Shown here in pieces: positions 1 to 8,809 of a stretch of 64,000 nt of DNA. Under the pieces are notes generated by a model. The model was not told the DNA's origin. It searched no databases and saw only the letters and a list, made by a program, of their open reading frames with translations. A program made the translations under genes and the position numbers. Each line of letters begins with the position of its first letter. Position 1 is the stretch's first letter. This stretch comes from Chthoniobacteraceae bacterium (GTDB lineage: Bacteria; Verrucomicrobiota; Verrucomicrobiia; Chthoniobacterales; Chthoniobacteraceae): NCBI GenBank assembly GCA_028293625.1, contig JAQGOL010000030.1:730566-794565 (forward strand), read 5' to 3'.

Positions 1-18
1 AACGGCAAGCCTGAGAAT

Positions 19-1296
19 TCAGTCTTGCGGCAACGTGATGGTGATGCTTTTTAAAATGGCGTCTACGGCGGACTGCAGCTCCGCGTCGGTGATGCAATAC
101 GGCGGCATCAAAACGATCACGTCGCGAATAGCCCGGGTAAGCAATCCAAACTGGCGCGCCGCCAGGCAAACCCGGGCGCCCGTCAGCGATTCCGGCGGAA
201 ACGGCGTGATGCCATCGCGCCTGAGCTCAATCCCGACAATAAATCCGCATTGCCGCACATCAGCGACATGCCGCAACGCGCGGACCGGAGCGAGCATCTC
301 GGAAAGGCGTGCGATTTTGTGCTGCAAACCTGCCAGAACGTTTTCCTCGCGGAAGATCGCCAGGCTGGCGAGGGCAGCGGCGCATCCGAGCTGGTTGGCG
401 GTATAACTGTGCCCGTAATAGAGGGTCCGCTCGGGCCCGCCAAGGAATGCCGCGAAGATGCGCTCGCTGGTGAGCGTCGCGGCGAGGGGCATATAGCCGC
501 CGGTGAGTCCTTTGGCCAGGGCGACAAAATCCGGGACGACCCCTTCCTTTTGCGAGGCAAACATGGAGCCGGTGCGTCCGAACCCGGTCATGACTTCATC
601 GGCAATGAGGAGCACGCCATGCAGGTCGCACCAGTTGCGCAGGGCTGCGAGCATCCCTTCGGGCCAGAGCCGGATCCCGGCGGCGCCCTGCACCAAAGGC
701 TCGATGACAACGGCAGCGATCTCCTTTGGATTAAGCTGCTGAAGCGCTGGCATGCCATCAACGTGCGTGGCGGGAAATTGCCACGCGGAAAAGCGGCCGT
801 GAAACGCATTGATCCCGCCGAGGCTCGACGCGCCCATCGTATCGCCATGGTAGGCATTTGAAAAAGCGACAAACCGGCTGCGTTCCGGCTCGCCTGTGAG
901 CTGGAAGAATTGCGCCGCCATCTTTAAAGCCACCTCGATGGCCGTCGATCCGTTATCGGAGAAAAAAACGCGGTTTAAGGGACCTTCCGGCCAAAGCGCG
1001 ATCAGCTCCGCAGCGAGGCGGGTGGCGGGCGGATTGGAAAAACCGAGGAACGACGTGTGCGCGACCAAATCGAGCTGCGCGCGGAGGGCGGCGTCGATTT
1101 TGGGATGTCGATGGCCGTGGAGATTCGTCCAGATCGAAGAATTGCCGTCGATGTATTCGCGTCCCTCGGTATCCCGCAGAAGCGCCCCCTGTCCGGAGGC
1201 GAGCATCAGCGGTTCGTGTCCCGGCGCGCACCAATCGCCCATCGGAGTAAACGGATGCCAGGAATGCGCTTTATCGGCGGCGCCCCATTCAATCAT
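19..1296 (-). CDS. bioA: Adenosylmethionine-8-amino-7-oxononanoate aminotransferase (BioA)
   Basis: PLP-dependent class III aminotransferase of biotin synthesis; it converts 7-keto-8-aminopelargonate to 7,8-diaminopelargonate using S-adenosylmethionine as amino donor. The N-terminus reads DKAHSWHPFTPMGDW, the BioA-type substrate region. Further motifs are SDNGSTAIEVALKMA, the PLP aspartate in LIADEVMTGFGRTG and the Schiff-base lysine in ALAKGLTGG. I chose the ATG at 1296 because the protein then begins as other BioA proteins do and overlaps the upstream stop by only 8 bp; an ATG at 1320 would add eight residues. No other bio gene is in the window. Full length at 425 residues. Confidence 0.93.
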   Translation of the reverse strand: MIEWGAADKAHSWHPFTPMGDWCAPGHEPLMLASGQGALLRDTEGREYIDGNSSIWTNLHGHRHPKIDAALRAQLDLVAHTSFLGFSNPPATRLAAELIALWPEGPLNRVFFSDNGSTAIEVALKMAAQFFQLTGEPERSRFVAFSNAYHGDTMGASSLGGINAFHGRFSAWQFPATHVDGMPALQQLNPKEIAAVVIEPLVQGAAGIRLWPEGMLAALRNWCDLHGVLLIADEVMTGFGRTGSMFASQKEGVVPDFVALAKGLTGGYMPLAATLTSERIFAAFLGGPERTLYYGHSYTANQLGCAAALASLAIFREENVLAGLQHKIARLSEMLAPVRALRHVADVRQCGFIVGIELRRDGITPFPPESLTGARVCLAARQFGLLTRAIRDVIVLMPPYCITDAELQSAVDAILKSITITLPQD

Positions 1297-1561
1297 AGGT
1301 CGGGATCTCGCCCCCGGCATCCTCGATCAGTTTGCCGACAGCGGCAAAATCCTCATAGGAGAGATGTTTGCGCTGATATTTTTTCCAGAGGATTGAGTGA
1401 AGTTCGAGAAGATCTTCAAGCAGCGGCGTATCGTAGTAAACCCACATCCCTTCGCTGGCCAATTGAGCCTGGATACGCCACTTCTTGCCGAATTTCTCGG
1501 CGCGAACTTCGCGTTTATCTCCATCAGCGGTTTTCGTTTTCCATCGGTGACTGTTGCGCAT
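1289..1561 (-). CDS. Small conserved-looking hypothetical protein
   Basis: A 90-residue soluble, charged protein with no signal peptide or membrane segment. It begins MRNSHRWKTKTADGDK, continues with a basic beta-rich stretch (REVRAEKFGKKWRIQAQ) and ends with an acidic helical half. I do not recognise the family. The longest frame would start at 1636 and run into the divergent gene at 1611, so the internal ATG at 1561 is preferred. Its stop overlaps the bioA start by 8 bp, so the two are probably co-transcribed. Coding is supported by that coupling and by coherent protein-like composition. Confidence 0.6.
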   Translation of the reverse strand: MRNSHRWKTKTADGDKREVRAEKFGKKWRIQAQLASEGMWVYYDTPLLEDLLELHSILWKKYQRKHLSYEDFAAVGKLIEDAGGEIPTYD

Positions 1562-1610
1562 GTTATTTAGCTCGTGAGGTGAAAAAGGTTGGCCAGAATA
1601 CCAGCCTTTC

Positions 1611-2525
1611 TTGAAAGACCTCGCCAAAATACTCACCTATTTCATCGCCGTCATTGTGCTGGGGGCTTTGATTGCGCCGCCGCTTTATTGGGGAGGCCAC
1701 GCGGTGGCGGCCCGCGGCGTCCTTTCGTTCCTGGGCGAAACGGAATTTCAGAAGTATTTTAACCGGGCGGTCCTCATTGCCGCGCTGGCTTTGCTCTGGC
1801 CGGCCATCCGTTCCCTAAAAATCCGGGGCGTGCGCGAGCTTGGGCTTGAGCCCGACCCGCGCTGGGTGCGGCACTTTTTGATCGGCTTCCTGATCGCCGC
1901 GGTGGCGGTCGGCGTGATGGCCGCCGGTTATATTCAATTTGAGGTTTACCATTGGAAAAAACCGGCGCTGCCGTGGGGGAGCCTGCCCAAGATCGCGTTT
2001 GGCGCGCTGGTGGTGGCGGCGCTGGAGGAAGCGCTCTTTCGCGGGGCCATTTTCGGGCTGTTTCGCCGGACATTGCGGCCTTATCCGGCGCTCTTCCTTG
2101 TCACCGCGCTCTTTGCGATCCTGCATTTTCTAAAACCCGATGAAGATCTGCAAATGGGGGAGATCGGCTGGCTTTCCGGGTTCGAGATTTTGCCGCACAC
2201 CTTCCATCAGTTTGCCGAACCGGCGGCGTTGCTGGCCGGGTTCTCGACGCTTTTCGTTCTTGGCTGGCTGCTCGGCTATGCAACGCTCAGGACGCGCGCC
2301 CTCTGGATGAGCATCGGGCTTCATGCCGGGGTGGTTTTTGTGAAAATGGGGTTCAGCAAGTTTACCAAGCGCGACCTGGAAGCGCTGCCGTGGATCGGGC
2401 GCGAACTTCAGATCGGGCTCGTCCCGGTGGCGGTGCTCTGCCTGGCAGGTGTCGTGCTTTGGCTGGGATTGCGGGAGACTCAAAGCGCAAGCAAACGCGC
2501 CGGGCAAACCGATTCAGGAGAGTGA
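1611..2525 (+). CDS. CPBP family intramembrane glutamic endopeptidase (CAAX protease-like)
   Basis: A 304-residue multi-pass membrane protein. The family signature is complete: EExxxR at about residues 139-144 (LEEALFRGAIFG), a histidine in FAILHFLKP (about H172) and a further histidine in IGLHAGVVF (about H238). These make up the Rce1/CPBP active site. About seven hydrophobic segments are visible. The start is a TTG at 1611, the only candidate that keeps the first membrane segment, and I see no good ribosome binding site. The stop overlaps the comF GTG by 4 bp. The substrate cannot be told from sequence; bacterial members include prenyl-protein-like and bacteriocin-immunity proteases. Confidence 0.85.
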   Translation: MKDLAKILTYFIAVIVLGALIAPPLYWGGHAVAARGVLSFLGETEFQKYFNRAVLIAALALLWPAIRSLKIRGVRELGLEPDPRWVRHFLIGFLIAAVAVGVMAAGYIQFEVYHWKKPALPWGSLPKIAFGALVVAALEEALFRGAIFGLFRRTLRPYPALFLVTALFAILHFLKPDEDLQMGEIGWLSGFEILPHTFHQFAEPAALLAGFSTLFVLGWLLGYATLRTRALWMSIGLHAGVVFVKMGFSKFTKRDLEALPWIGRELQIGLVPVAVLCLAGVVLWLGLRETQSASKRAGQTDSGE

Positions 2526-3250
2526 TACTTCGCGGATTTGGCCTGTCGGGCAGCGCGCTGCTTTCGCTCTTTTATCCGCCCCATTGCGCCGAATGCGGAA
2601 TGGAGACGGTGGCCGGATCGCATCTGTGCGCTGAATGCGCGAAGACGGTAAAAGAGATTGCCGCGCCGTTTTGTGAGAAATGTTCGCAGCCATTCGATGG
2701 CGCGATAGAAAGGACGTTTGTTTGTTCAAACTGCGGGGATCGCCGGTTCCATTTTGATTGTGCCGTGACGCGGTATCGAAGCCAGGGGGTGGTCCGTGAA
2801 TTTATCCACCGTTTTAAATACAACGGGCATTTTTACCTGAGGCATCATCTGGCCGCGTGGCTGGCCGCCGCTTTTGAAGATGACCGAATCCGTGGGCGCC
2901 GCGCGGATTACCTTGTCCCCGTGCCGCTGCACAGCGTCCGGAAGCGGGAACGCGAATTTAATCAGGCCGAGGTGCTCGCCCGTTTGGTGGGAAAACGGGA
3001 ACAGATTCCTGTGCTTGGCTGCCTGCGGCGGATCCGGCCGACCTCCACCCAGACGCGGCTTGATCGACACGAGCGCATGGAAAACTTGCGCGGGGCGTTT
3101 GAGGTGAGACAAACTTCGCGTGTGCAAAGCCGCCACTTAATTCTCGTGGACGACGTACTCACCACCGGTTCGACCGTTGAGGAGTGCGCCTGCGTCCTGC
3201 GCCATGCCGGCGCCGCCTCGGTGCGCGTAGTGACCGTGGCCCGCGGCTAA
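2522..3250 (+). CDS. comF: ComF family protein (zinc ribbon plus phosphoribosyltransferase fold)
   Basis: A 242-residue cytoplasmic protein. The N-terminal part carries cysteine pairs of a double zinc ribbon (HCAECG, LCAEC, FCEKC, CSNC) and the C-terminal part a type I phosphoribosyltransferase domain with the PRPP loop in LVDDVLTTGSTVEEC. ComF proteins are needed for DNA uptake in some naturally competent bacteria, but in many genomes the role is unknown. The GTG at 2522 sits in a GTGA overlap with the upstream stop, which argues for translational coupling; a longer frame from 2390 lies inside the protease gene. No other competence genes are in the window. Confidence 0.88.
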   Translation: MILRGFGLSGSALLSLFYPPHCAECGMETVAGSHLCAECAKTVKEIAAPFCEKCSQPFDGAIERTFVCSNCGDRRFHFDCAVTRYRSQGVVREFIHRFKYNGHFYLRHHLAAWLAAAFEDDRIRGRRADYLVPVPLHSVRKREREFNQAEVLARLVGKREQIPVLGCLRRIRPTSTQTRLDRHERMENLRGAFEVRQTSRVQSRHLILVDDVLTTGSTVEECACVLRHAGAASVRVVTVARG

Positions 3251-3268
3251 AACCAACCTCACATCCCA

Positions 3269-4114
3269 ATGGGAATTTTCTCGAAACCTACCTTTACCTC
3301 CGAAAAGAAACGCGACGTGCCTGAAGGGCTTTGGCAGAAATGCCCAAGCTGCGGCGAAGTCATTCACACCCTTGAACTGAGGAGAAACCAATCGGTCTGT
3401 CCCAAGTGCGATCATCATTTTACGATCGGCGCAGGCGAACGGCTCACACAACTCCTCGATGAGCAAAGTTTTACCGAGCACGACGCCGACATGGTTTCGG
3501 TCGACACACTTAAGTTCACCGGGATGGCCAGCTACACCGACCGGCTCAAGAGTTATCAAAGAAAAACCGGCCTCAAAGACGCTGTCATCACCGGAATCGG
3601 CGCCATTGAGGGACGCGGCGTCGCCATCGCGGTCATGGATTTCAATTTTATCGCGGCCACCATGGGTTCGGTCGTGGGCGAAAAACTCGCGCGAATCATT
3701 GAATGCGGCACGCGCGACCGGTTGCCGGTGATCATCGTTTCCGCTTCGGGCGGCGCGCGAATGTATGAAGGCGTGCTCAGTCTTATGCAGATGGCCAAAA
3801 CCTGCGGCGCCCTCGCCCTGCATGCCAAGGCGCGCCTCCCGTATATTTCCATCCTTACGCATCCCACCACGGGCGGTGTCAGCGCCAGTTTTGCCACTGT
3901 GGGCGACGTCATCCTTGCCGAGCCGAAGGCGATGATCGGATTTGCGGGTCCCCGCGTGATTCGCGAAACCACCCATCAGGATTTGCCGCCGGGATTCCAA
4001 ACCTCGGAGTTTCTTGAGGAGCACGGCCTGGTCGACCTGATTGTGCATCGCAAAAAAATGCGCGACACGCTCAGCCATCTGATTGGTCATTTTGCGCCGC
4101 CGGTAAAAGCATGA
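3269..4114 (+). CDS. accD: Acetyl-CoA carboxylase carboxyltransferase subunit beta
   Basis: The beta half of the carboxyltransferase that moves the carboxyl group from biotin carrier protein to acetyl-CoA, the first committed step of fatty acid synthesis. It has the diagnostic N-terminal Cys4 zinc ribbon (C25, C28, C44, C47) followed by the crotonase-fold carboxyltransferase core, with ASGGARMYEG, HPTTGGVSASFA and IGFAGPRVI. At 281 residues it is the usual length. It starts 18 bp after comF and is followed 15 bp later by folC; accD-folC adjacency is widespread in bacteria and supports an operon. Confidence 0.96.
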   Translation: MGIFSKPTFTSEKKRDVPEGLWQKCPSCGEVIHTLELRRNQSVCPKCDHHFTIGAGERLTQLLDEQSFTEHDADMVSVDTLKFTGMASYTDRLKSYQRKTGLKDAVITGIGAIEGRGVAIAVMDFNFIAATMGSVVGEKLARIIECGTRDRLPVIIVSASGGARMYEGVLSLMQMAKTCGALALHAKARLPYISILTHPTTGGVSASFATVGDVILAEPKAMIGFAGPRVIRETTHQDLPPGFQTSEFLEEHGLVDLIVHRKKMRDTLSHLIGHFAPPVKA

Positions 4115-4129
4115 AGCCCTGAGAATCGG

Positions 4130-5353
4130 ATGGATCGGAACTTTGAAAGCGCCGTCGGGTGGCTCTATGGCATGCAGCTTCACGGCATCAAACTCGGCCT
4201 GGGCAAGATCGAGGCGCTGGTTGATGGACTTGGTCTGCACGTCAAAGGAGCGCGCGCGCCAAAGTTTCTGCACGTGGCCGGCACCAATGGAAAAGGGTCG
4301 GTCTGTGCGATGCTCGATTCCATTTGCCGGGCGGCGGGCTTAAAAACCGGCCTTTTTATTTCGCCACACCTGATCACGTTTCGGGAGCGGATCCGGGTCA
4401 ACGGCGCAATGATCAGCGAGGAAGAAGTGGTGTCGGGGCTTCAGGCGATCAGGGAAATGAGCGCCGATTGGGACCAGCAGCCGACATTTTTTGAGATTGT
4501 GACAGCGCTCGGACTCGCTCATTTCCAGAGACACGGTGTCGATGTCGCGGTTTTGGAAACCGGCATGGGCGGACGGCTCGATGCCACCAACGTCGTAACG
4601 CCTGCCGTGAGTGTGATCACCCCGATCGGGTTCGATCACACCCTTTGGCTGGGCGATTCACTCGCGGCGATCGCGGGGGAAAAAGCCGGGATCATCAAGC
4701 CGGGCGTGCCGGTGGTCATCTCGCCGCAGGAGCCAACGGCGGAAACGACCCTTCGAGAAGCGGCGCTTCGCTGCGGCGCGCCTTTTTATTCCATTACAGC
4801 GCCGGTAACGGGGTTGGAAGTGGCGCTTGAGGGAAGTCATCAACGCTGGAATGCGGCGGCCGCCATCAAGGCCATCGAGCTCGCCGGGATTAAAGCCTCC
4901 GGCGAGGCCATCGCCAACGGTCTGCGTAACGTGGAATGGCCCGGTCGTTTCCAGCACATTGATGATCGCCTTGTCCTGGATGGCGCCCACAACCCAGCGG
5001 CTATCGAGCGTCTGGTGCAGACCTGGCGCGAAGTTTACGGAGAAGAAAAAGCCACGCTGATTGTCGGGATTTTGAAAGACAAGGACGTGCGCGGAGTCTG
5101 CCAGGCACTCTTGCCGATCGCAGCGCGTGTCATCGTGTTGCCGGTTAAAAATGAACGTTCCAGCGACCCGGACGATGTCGTGAAGATTTTTCGCGAGTTC
5201 GGGGTTGAATCCTCCGCCGAATCCGAACTGGCGGCCGCATTGGCCAAAGCCCGGCCCCGGCCTGAACGCATGCTTTTGACCGGATCGCTCTTCCTGATAG
5301 GCGAAGCGCTGGCTGGATTGAGCCAGACCCTTGCTGAGAAGAGCAACCAATAG
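4130..5353 (+). CDS. folC: Bifunctional dihydrofolate synthase/folylpolyglutamate synthase
   Basis: A Mur-ligase-family ATP-dependent enzyme that adds glutamate to dihydropteroate and polyglutamylates folates. The P-loop is GTNGKGS at residues 51-57. The Mg/folate-binding signature ETGMGGRLDATN lies near residue 145, the hinge region follows, and LDGAHNPAA lies near residue 283 in the C-terminal domain. It has 407 residues, the normal length. It is the last gene of the comF-accD-folC run; the convergent rpe stop lies 16 bp away, so the two transcription units must terminate into each other. Confidence 0.95.
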   Translation: MDRNFESAVGWLYGMQLHGIKLGLGKIEALVDGLGLHVKGARAPKFLHVAGTNGKGSVCAMLDSICRAAGLKTGLFISPHLITFRERIRVNGAMISEEEVVSGLQAIREMSADWDQQPTFFEIVTALGLAHFQRHGVDVAVLETGMGGRLDATNVVTPAVSVITPIGFDHTLWLGDSLAAIAGEKAGIIKPGVPVVISPQEPTAETTLREAALRCGAPFYSITAPVTGLEVALEGSHQRWNAAAAIKAIELAGIKASGEAIANGLRNVEWPGRFQHIDDRLVLDGAHNPAAIERLVQTWREVYGEEKATLIVGILKDKDVRGVCQALLPIAARVIVLPVKNERSSDPDDVVKIFREFGVESSAESELAAALAKARPRPERMLLTGSLFLIGEALAGLSQTLAEKSNQ

Positions 5354-5369
5354 AAATTGATGGCCGGAA

Positions 5370-6026
5370 TCAGACAGCGCTTCGCAGTTGCCTGATCACC
5401 AGGCTCATATCGGGAGCGTTAAAAGCGTAGGTTCCAACCACGAGCGTATCGGCGCCGCTGTTGATGGCCATGGCGCCTGTGCCAGCGTTGATGCCGCCAT
5501 CGACCTGGACCCGGTAACTGAGTCCGCGGGCGGCCCTTGCTTCAACGGCCGTCCTGACCTTGGCTATCATCTCCGGTATGAAAGGCTGGCCGCCGAACCC
5601 TGGTTCCACGGTCATCACCAGCAATAAATCAATCTGGTCGAGGTAAGGCTCAACCACTTCAAAAGGAGTCCCGGGCTTAAGAGAAAGTCCGCATTGGCAA
5701 CCGGCGGATCGGATCGCAGCGAGCGTGCGCGATACGTCATGATCCGCCTCGACATGCACTGTGATGTTTTTTGCACTCCGCACATAGCGCGGGAAATAAT
5801 GATCCGGACGCGAGATCATCAGATGCACATCGAGCGGCACGGCGGCCACCTTTGCGATGGCATCAATAAAAGCGGATCCAAAAGAAATATTGTCGACGAA
5901 ATGACCGTCCATCACATCGAGATGAAGCCAGTCGGCACCGGCGACTTCCGCGCGGAGCACCTCAGCATGGAGGCGCCCGAAATCGCAGGCCAGGATCGAA
6001 GGAGCAACCACAAGGGAATGATTCAT
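5370..6026 (-). CDS. rpe: Ribulose-phosphate 3-epimerase
   Basis: A TIM-barrel, metal-dependent enzyme that interconverts ribulose 5-phosphate and xylulose 5-phosphate in the pentose phosphate pathway. Motifs are APSILACDF at the N-terminus, LDVMDGHFV (metal ligands), VEPGFGGQPFI (flexible catalytic loop) and VDGGIN near the C-terminal phosphate site. I chose the ATG at 6026, which gives the standard 218-residue enzyme starting just before APSILACDF; a longer frame begins at 6065 without added homology. The C-terminus is ordinary. Confidence 0.95.
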   Translation of the reverse strand: MNHSLVVAPSILACDFGRLHAEVLRAEVAGADWLHLDVMDGHFVDNISFGSAFIDAIAKVAAVPLDVHLMISRPDHYFPRYVRSAKNITVHVEADHDVSRTLAAIRSAGCQCGLSLKPGTPFEVVEPYLDQIDLLLVMTVEPGFGGQPFIPEMIAKVRTAVEARAARGLSYRVQVDGGINAGTGAMAINSGADTLVVGTYAFNAPDMSLVIRQLRSAV

Positions 6027-6117
6027 AAATGACGCCTGACTATTGCAAAGCGCCGGGACGATCAATGCTCAACGCCGGAGGCAGCGACGAAAAGCCGCCC
6101 CCGGAGTGCCGATATGA

Positions 6118-7101
6118 TTAAAGAATCCAAGCTGCCAGGGAAAAATAGAGCAGCAAAGTCGCCACATCGGTGACCGCGAGCGTAACCGGCCCGGCTGCAA
6201 TTTTGGGATCCCATTTCAGTGCATGCAAAAGGGATGGCATCCCGAGACCAGCCAAACATGCAATGACTACAGAACCGGCGACGCTGAACCCGATTACCAG
6301 GGCCGAGTTCAAAGCGCGTTGCCATACCCAGACGATTAAAAAAACAACGGTCCCGCATCCGATTCCGAGCAACAGGGCGGAGAGCAACTCGCGTTTGGCG
6401 GTGCGTGCAAACCATCGCAAGGTCGGACGGCTCGTGCGCAGCGTCTGAAGGGTCAGGGTCATCGACTGAATGCTGACTGATTCAGCCAATGCCAGGACCA
6501 GCGCGAGGAAAAAGGCGACGACCAGCGCGCGGCTGAGCGTTTTTTCAAAAGCACCAGCCAGCAGAGCGCCCGCTGTGCCGCTGCCTATGGTGGTCAAAAG
6601 CCACGGAAACCGGTATTGAAATGCTTTGAAGGGAGAAGCGCCGCGGACCTGGGAAATATGAAACCCCAACGCTTCGAACACGTTGTCAACCTTCTCAGGT
6701 TCCTCCATATCGAGCACTTCCTGCGTAAAAACACCGATATCGATCACGCCAACCACACAGCGGTTTTCATCGACCACGGGTAACGCAAAAAATTTGTGCA
6801 GGACAAAAATATCGCATGCATCGAGCAGCGTGGCGCTTTGCGGGATCGCGACCACACGGCGGATCATCAGCTCGGTAAGCGGTGTGTTTGTTTGCGCGGC
6901 CAACAGGCGGCGCGTCGGAAGCACTCCGGCGAGGCGGTCGTTCGCTTCGACCACGTAAAAGTAGACGATCCGCTCGCCAATCCCCTTCTCCCGGATCACG
7001 CGCAGGGCGGCCTCCACATCCATCTCCACTCTAAGCAACGGGAAATCGGTGCGGGCGTAAGCGGCAACCGGCTGCTGGAGATGTGCGGAACTTGGATCCA
7101 T
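6118..7101 (-). CDS. MgtE-like divalent cation transporter lacking the N domain
   Basis: A 327-residue membrane protein with a CBS-domain pair (about residues 15-135, ending VVGVIDIGVFTQEVLDM) followed by a five-helix MgtE pore domain (about 165-327). The pore end reads DPKIAAGPVTLAVTDVATLL, which keeps the DPA...GP...TD pattern with the Mg-site aspartate. It lacks the roughly 130-residue N domain that gates classical MgtE proteins. The usual GN.GSQ-type segment is altered to ESVSIQS. Mg2+ or Co2+ transport is the family expectation, but gating and selectivity may differ. It is third in a minus-strand set behind phhB and a small membrane protein. Confidence 0.85.
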   Translation of the reverse strand: MDPSSAHLQQPVAAYARTDFPLLRVEMDVEAALRVIREKGIGERIVYFYVVEANDRLAGVLPTRRLLAAQTNTPLTELMIRRVVAIPQSATLLDACDIFVLHKFFALPVVDENRCVVGVIDIGVFTQEVLDMEEPEKVDNVFEALGFHISQVRGASPFKAFQYRFPWLLTTIGSGTAGALLAGAFEKTLSRALVVAFFLALVLALAESVSIQSMTLTLQTLRTSRPTLRWFARTAKRELLSALLLGIGCGTVVFLIVWVWQRALNSALVIGFSVAGSVVIACLAGLGMPSLLHALKWDPKIAAGPVTLAVTDVATLLLYFSLAAWIL

Positions 7102-7110
7102 GCGCCTCGG

Positions 7111-7347
7111 TCAGGGACGGCCGCCTGGCGGGGAATCCCTCGGAAGCGGTGGTGGTGGCGGCGGGGCGCTTCGCCACTCAATCCACGTTCCCAAGCCGAT
7201 GGCAAAGGCTACAACGGCCAGCGCGCTCAGAAAAAGCCGGGCGCGCCCCGGCTCACACTCGGACGGGGTGGGAACGGCTGACACTTCGCCGGGAAGCGGC
7301 TCCGGGGAAGAATCCGCGCGGAGATGCTGAGGTGGCAGCTCTGGCAT
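7111..7347 (-). CDS. Small single-span membrane protein, hypothetical
   Basis: A 78-residue protein: a proline- and glutamate-rich N-terminal half, one clear membrane helix (LFLSALAVVAFAIGLGTWI, about residues 38-56), then a short proline-rich tail with PPPPPPLP. It lies 9 bp upstream of the MgtE-like gene and 11 bp downstream of phhB on the same strand, so it is probably translated as part of that operon. I do not recognise the family. Support comes from the tight packing and the well-formed membrane segment. Confidence 0.55.
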   Translation of the reverse strand: MPELPPQHLRADSSPEPLPGEVSAVPTPSECEPGRARLFLSALAVVAFAIGLGTWIEWRSAPPPPPPLPRDSPPGGRP

Positions 7348-7358
7348 TCTGCTGGCGC

Positions 7359-7646
7359 TTAAACCTCCACCAGCGTGTCGATTTTTTCAGCGAGATCGAA
7401 GTCTTTCTCGGTCAAACCGCCTTCACTGTGGGTAGAAAGAGAGAGCCGCACTTTGTTAAAGCGGATATCGATATCGGGATGATGTTCGTCTTCCTCGGCG
7501 ATTTCGGCGACGCTATTGACGAAATCGATCGAGTCGGAAAAATCGTCGAACTCAAAAGAACGCTCGATGTGCTTTTTTTCATGTTCCCATTCCGGCACGC
7601 GCTTAAGAGAAGTTTTGATGTCTTGAGAATTGAGTAGATCAGCCAT
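7359..7646 (-). CDS. phhB: 4a-hydroxytetrahydrobiopterin dehydratase (pterin carbinolamine dehydratase)
   Basis: A 95-residue protein with the full pterin-4a-carbinolamine dehydratase pattern: [20 protein letters not shown], then the active-site [10 protein letters not shown], and [21 protein letters not shown] at the end. It dehydrates 4a-hydroxytetrahydropterin, normally to recycle the cofactor of aromatic amino acid hydroxylases; stand-alone bacterial copies also occur with molybdopterin- or folate-related genes. No hydroxylase is visible here. It is the first gene of the minus-strand set that ends with the MgtE-like transporter. Confidence 0.92.
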   Translation of the reverse strand: MADLLNSQDIKTSLKRVPEWEHEKKHIERSFEFDDFSDSIDFVNSVAEIAEEDEHHPDIDIRFNKVRLSLSTHSEGGLTEKDFDLAEKIDTLVEV

Positions 7647-7820
7647 AATGAGATTTGGATTTGGGTTGGCGGGTTTGCAGACCTAGCACCGGTCCTTTGT
7701 ATTGAAAACGCAAAGTTTGCCGGCCTCGGTCGCCAAACATCGGCCTTGTCCCGCCGGATGGCCGTGTATAGAAAAACGTTCGGTTCCAACTCTCATCGCA
7801 CACTTTACCGACCACAACTC

Positions 7821-8804
7821 ATGGGCAAACTTTACAATAATATCGTCGAAACCGTTGGCCGCACCCCGCTCGTTAAACTTAATAACGTGACCGCGGGTCT
7901 CGACGCCACCATCGCCCTTAAATGCGAATTTTTTAATCCCCTTGGCAGCGTCAAGGATCGGATCGGCATGGCGATGATCGAGGAAGCCGAGAAGAGCGGA
8001 ATTCTGACCAAAGAGACCGTCATTGTGGAGCCTACCAGCGGCAACACCGGCATCGCGCTGGCGTTTGTGGCGGCCTCGAAAGGTTACAAGCTGATCCTCA
8101 CCATGCCTGAAACCATGTCGCTGGAGCGCCGCACGCTCCTGGCGATGCTCGGCGCAAAACTGGTGCTCACCCCCGGCAGTGAAGGAATGAAGGGCGCAAT
8201 CGCGCGTGCTGAAGAGCTCGTTAAAAACACGCCCAACGCCTGGATGCCACAACAGTTCAACAACCCGGCCAATCCCGAGATCCATCGCACCACAACGGCC
8301 GAGGAAATCTGGGAAGATACCGACGGCAAGGTCGACATCCTCGTTTCCGCGGTGGGGACAGGCGGCACGATTACCGGTTGCTACGAGGTGATTCATCCTC
8401 GCCGGCCAAGCTTCCAGGCCGTGGCGGTGGAGCCCAAGGATTCCCCGGTGATTTCCCAAACGCTCGCCGGAGAACCGATCAAGCCAGGACCGCACAAGAT
8501 CCAGGGGACCGGCGCGGGATTCATTCCAAACAATCTTCATCTTAAGGACGAAGCGGGACATCCCCAGATCACTGAGTGCATTCAGGTCAGCAACGATGAT
8601 TCCTTTGCCATGGCCCGGCGCTTGGCCAAGGAAGAAGGCATTCTTGTTGGAATCAGCACGGGAGCCAATGTGTGGGCGGCGATTGAACTGGCCAAACGTC
8701 CTGAGAATAAAGGCAAGCTCATCGTGACAATCGCCTGTTCCACTGGCGAACGCTACCTTTCGACTGCGCTTGCGGCGGAAGCCAAGGCGGAAGTCGGCGG
8801 CTAA
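7821..8804 (+). CDS. cysK: Cysteine synthase A (O-acetylserine sulfhydrylase)
   Basis: PLP enzyme of fold type II that makes cysteine from O-acetylserine and sulfide. It begins [18 protein letters not shown] and has the Schiff-base lysine K45 in [11 protein letters not shown], the substrate loop [10 protein letters not shown], the phosphate-binding GTGGTITG and [10 protein letters not shown]. The ATG at 7821 gives the normal 327-residue enzyme; a longer frame from 7746 has no homology-like content. Its sulfide would come from the assimilation pathway that begins with cysHDNC at the other end of the window. The 174 bp upstream must hold divergent promoters for cysK and phhB; no riboswitch was recognised there. 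Confidence 0.96.
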   Translation: MGKLYNNIVETVGRTPLVKLNNVTAGLDATIALKCEFFNPLGSVKDRIGMAMIEEAEKSGILTKETVIVEPTSGNTGIALAFVAASKGYKLILTMPETMSLERRTLLAMLGAKLVLTPGSEGMKGAIARAEELVKNTPNAWMPQQFNNPANPEIHRTTTAEEIWEDTDGKVDILVSAVGTGGTITGCYEVIHPRRPSFQAVAVEPKDSPVISQTLAGEPIKPGPHKIQGTGAGFIPNNLHLKDEAGHPQITECIQVSNDDSFAMARRLAKEEGILVGISTGANVWAAIELAKRPENKGKLIVTIACSTGERYLSTALAAEAKAEVGG

Positions 8805-8809
8805 ACGAT

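Noticed and set aside
3137-4273. Long minus-strand frame over accD (378 residues)
   Set aside because: It is the complement of accD and folC codons, has arginine- and histidine-rich random composition and no domain.
4658-5350. Minus-strand frame over folC (230 residues)
   Set aside because: It lies wholly inside the well-supported folC gene and has no domain.
7683-8561. Minus-strand frame over cysK (292 residues)
   Set aside because: Antisense to a confident cysK; composition is that of a shadow frame.
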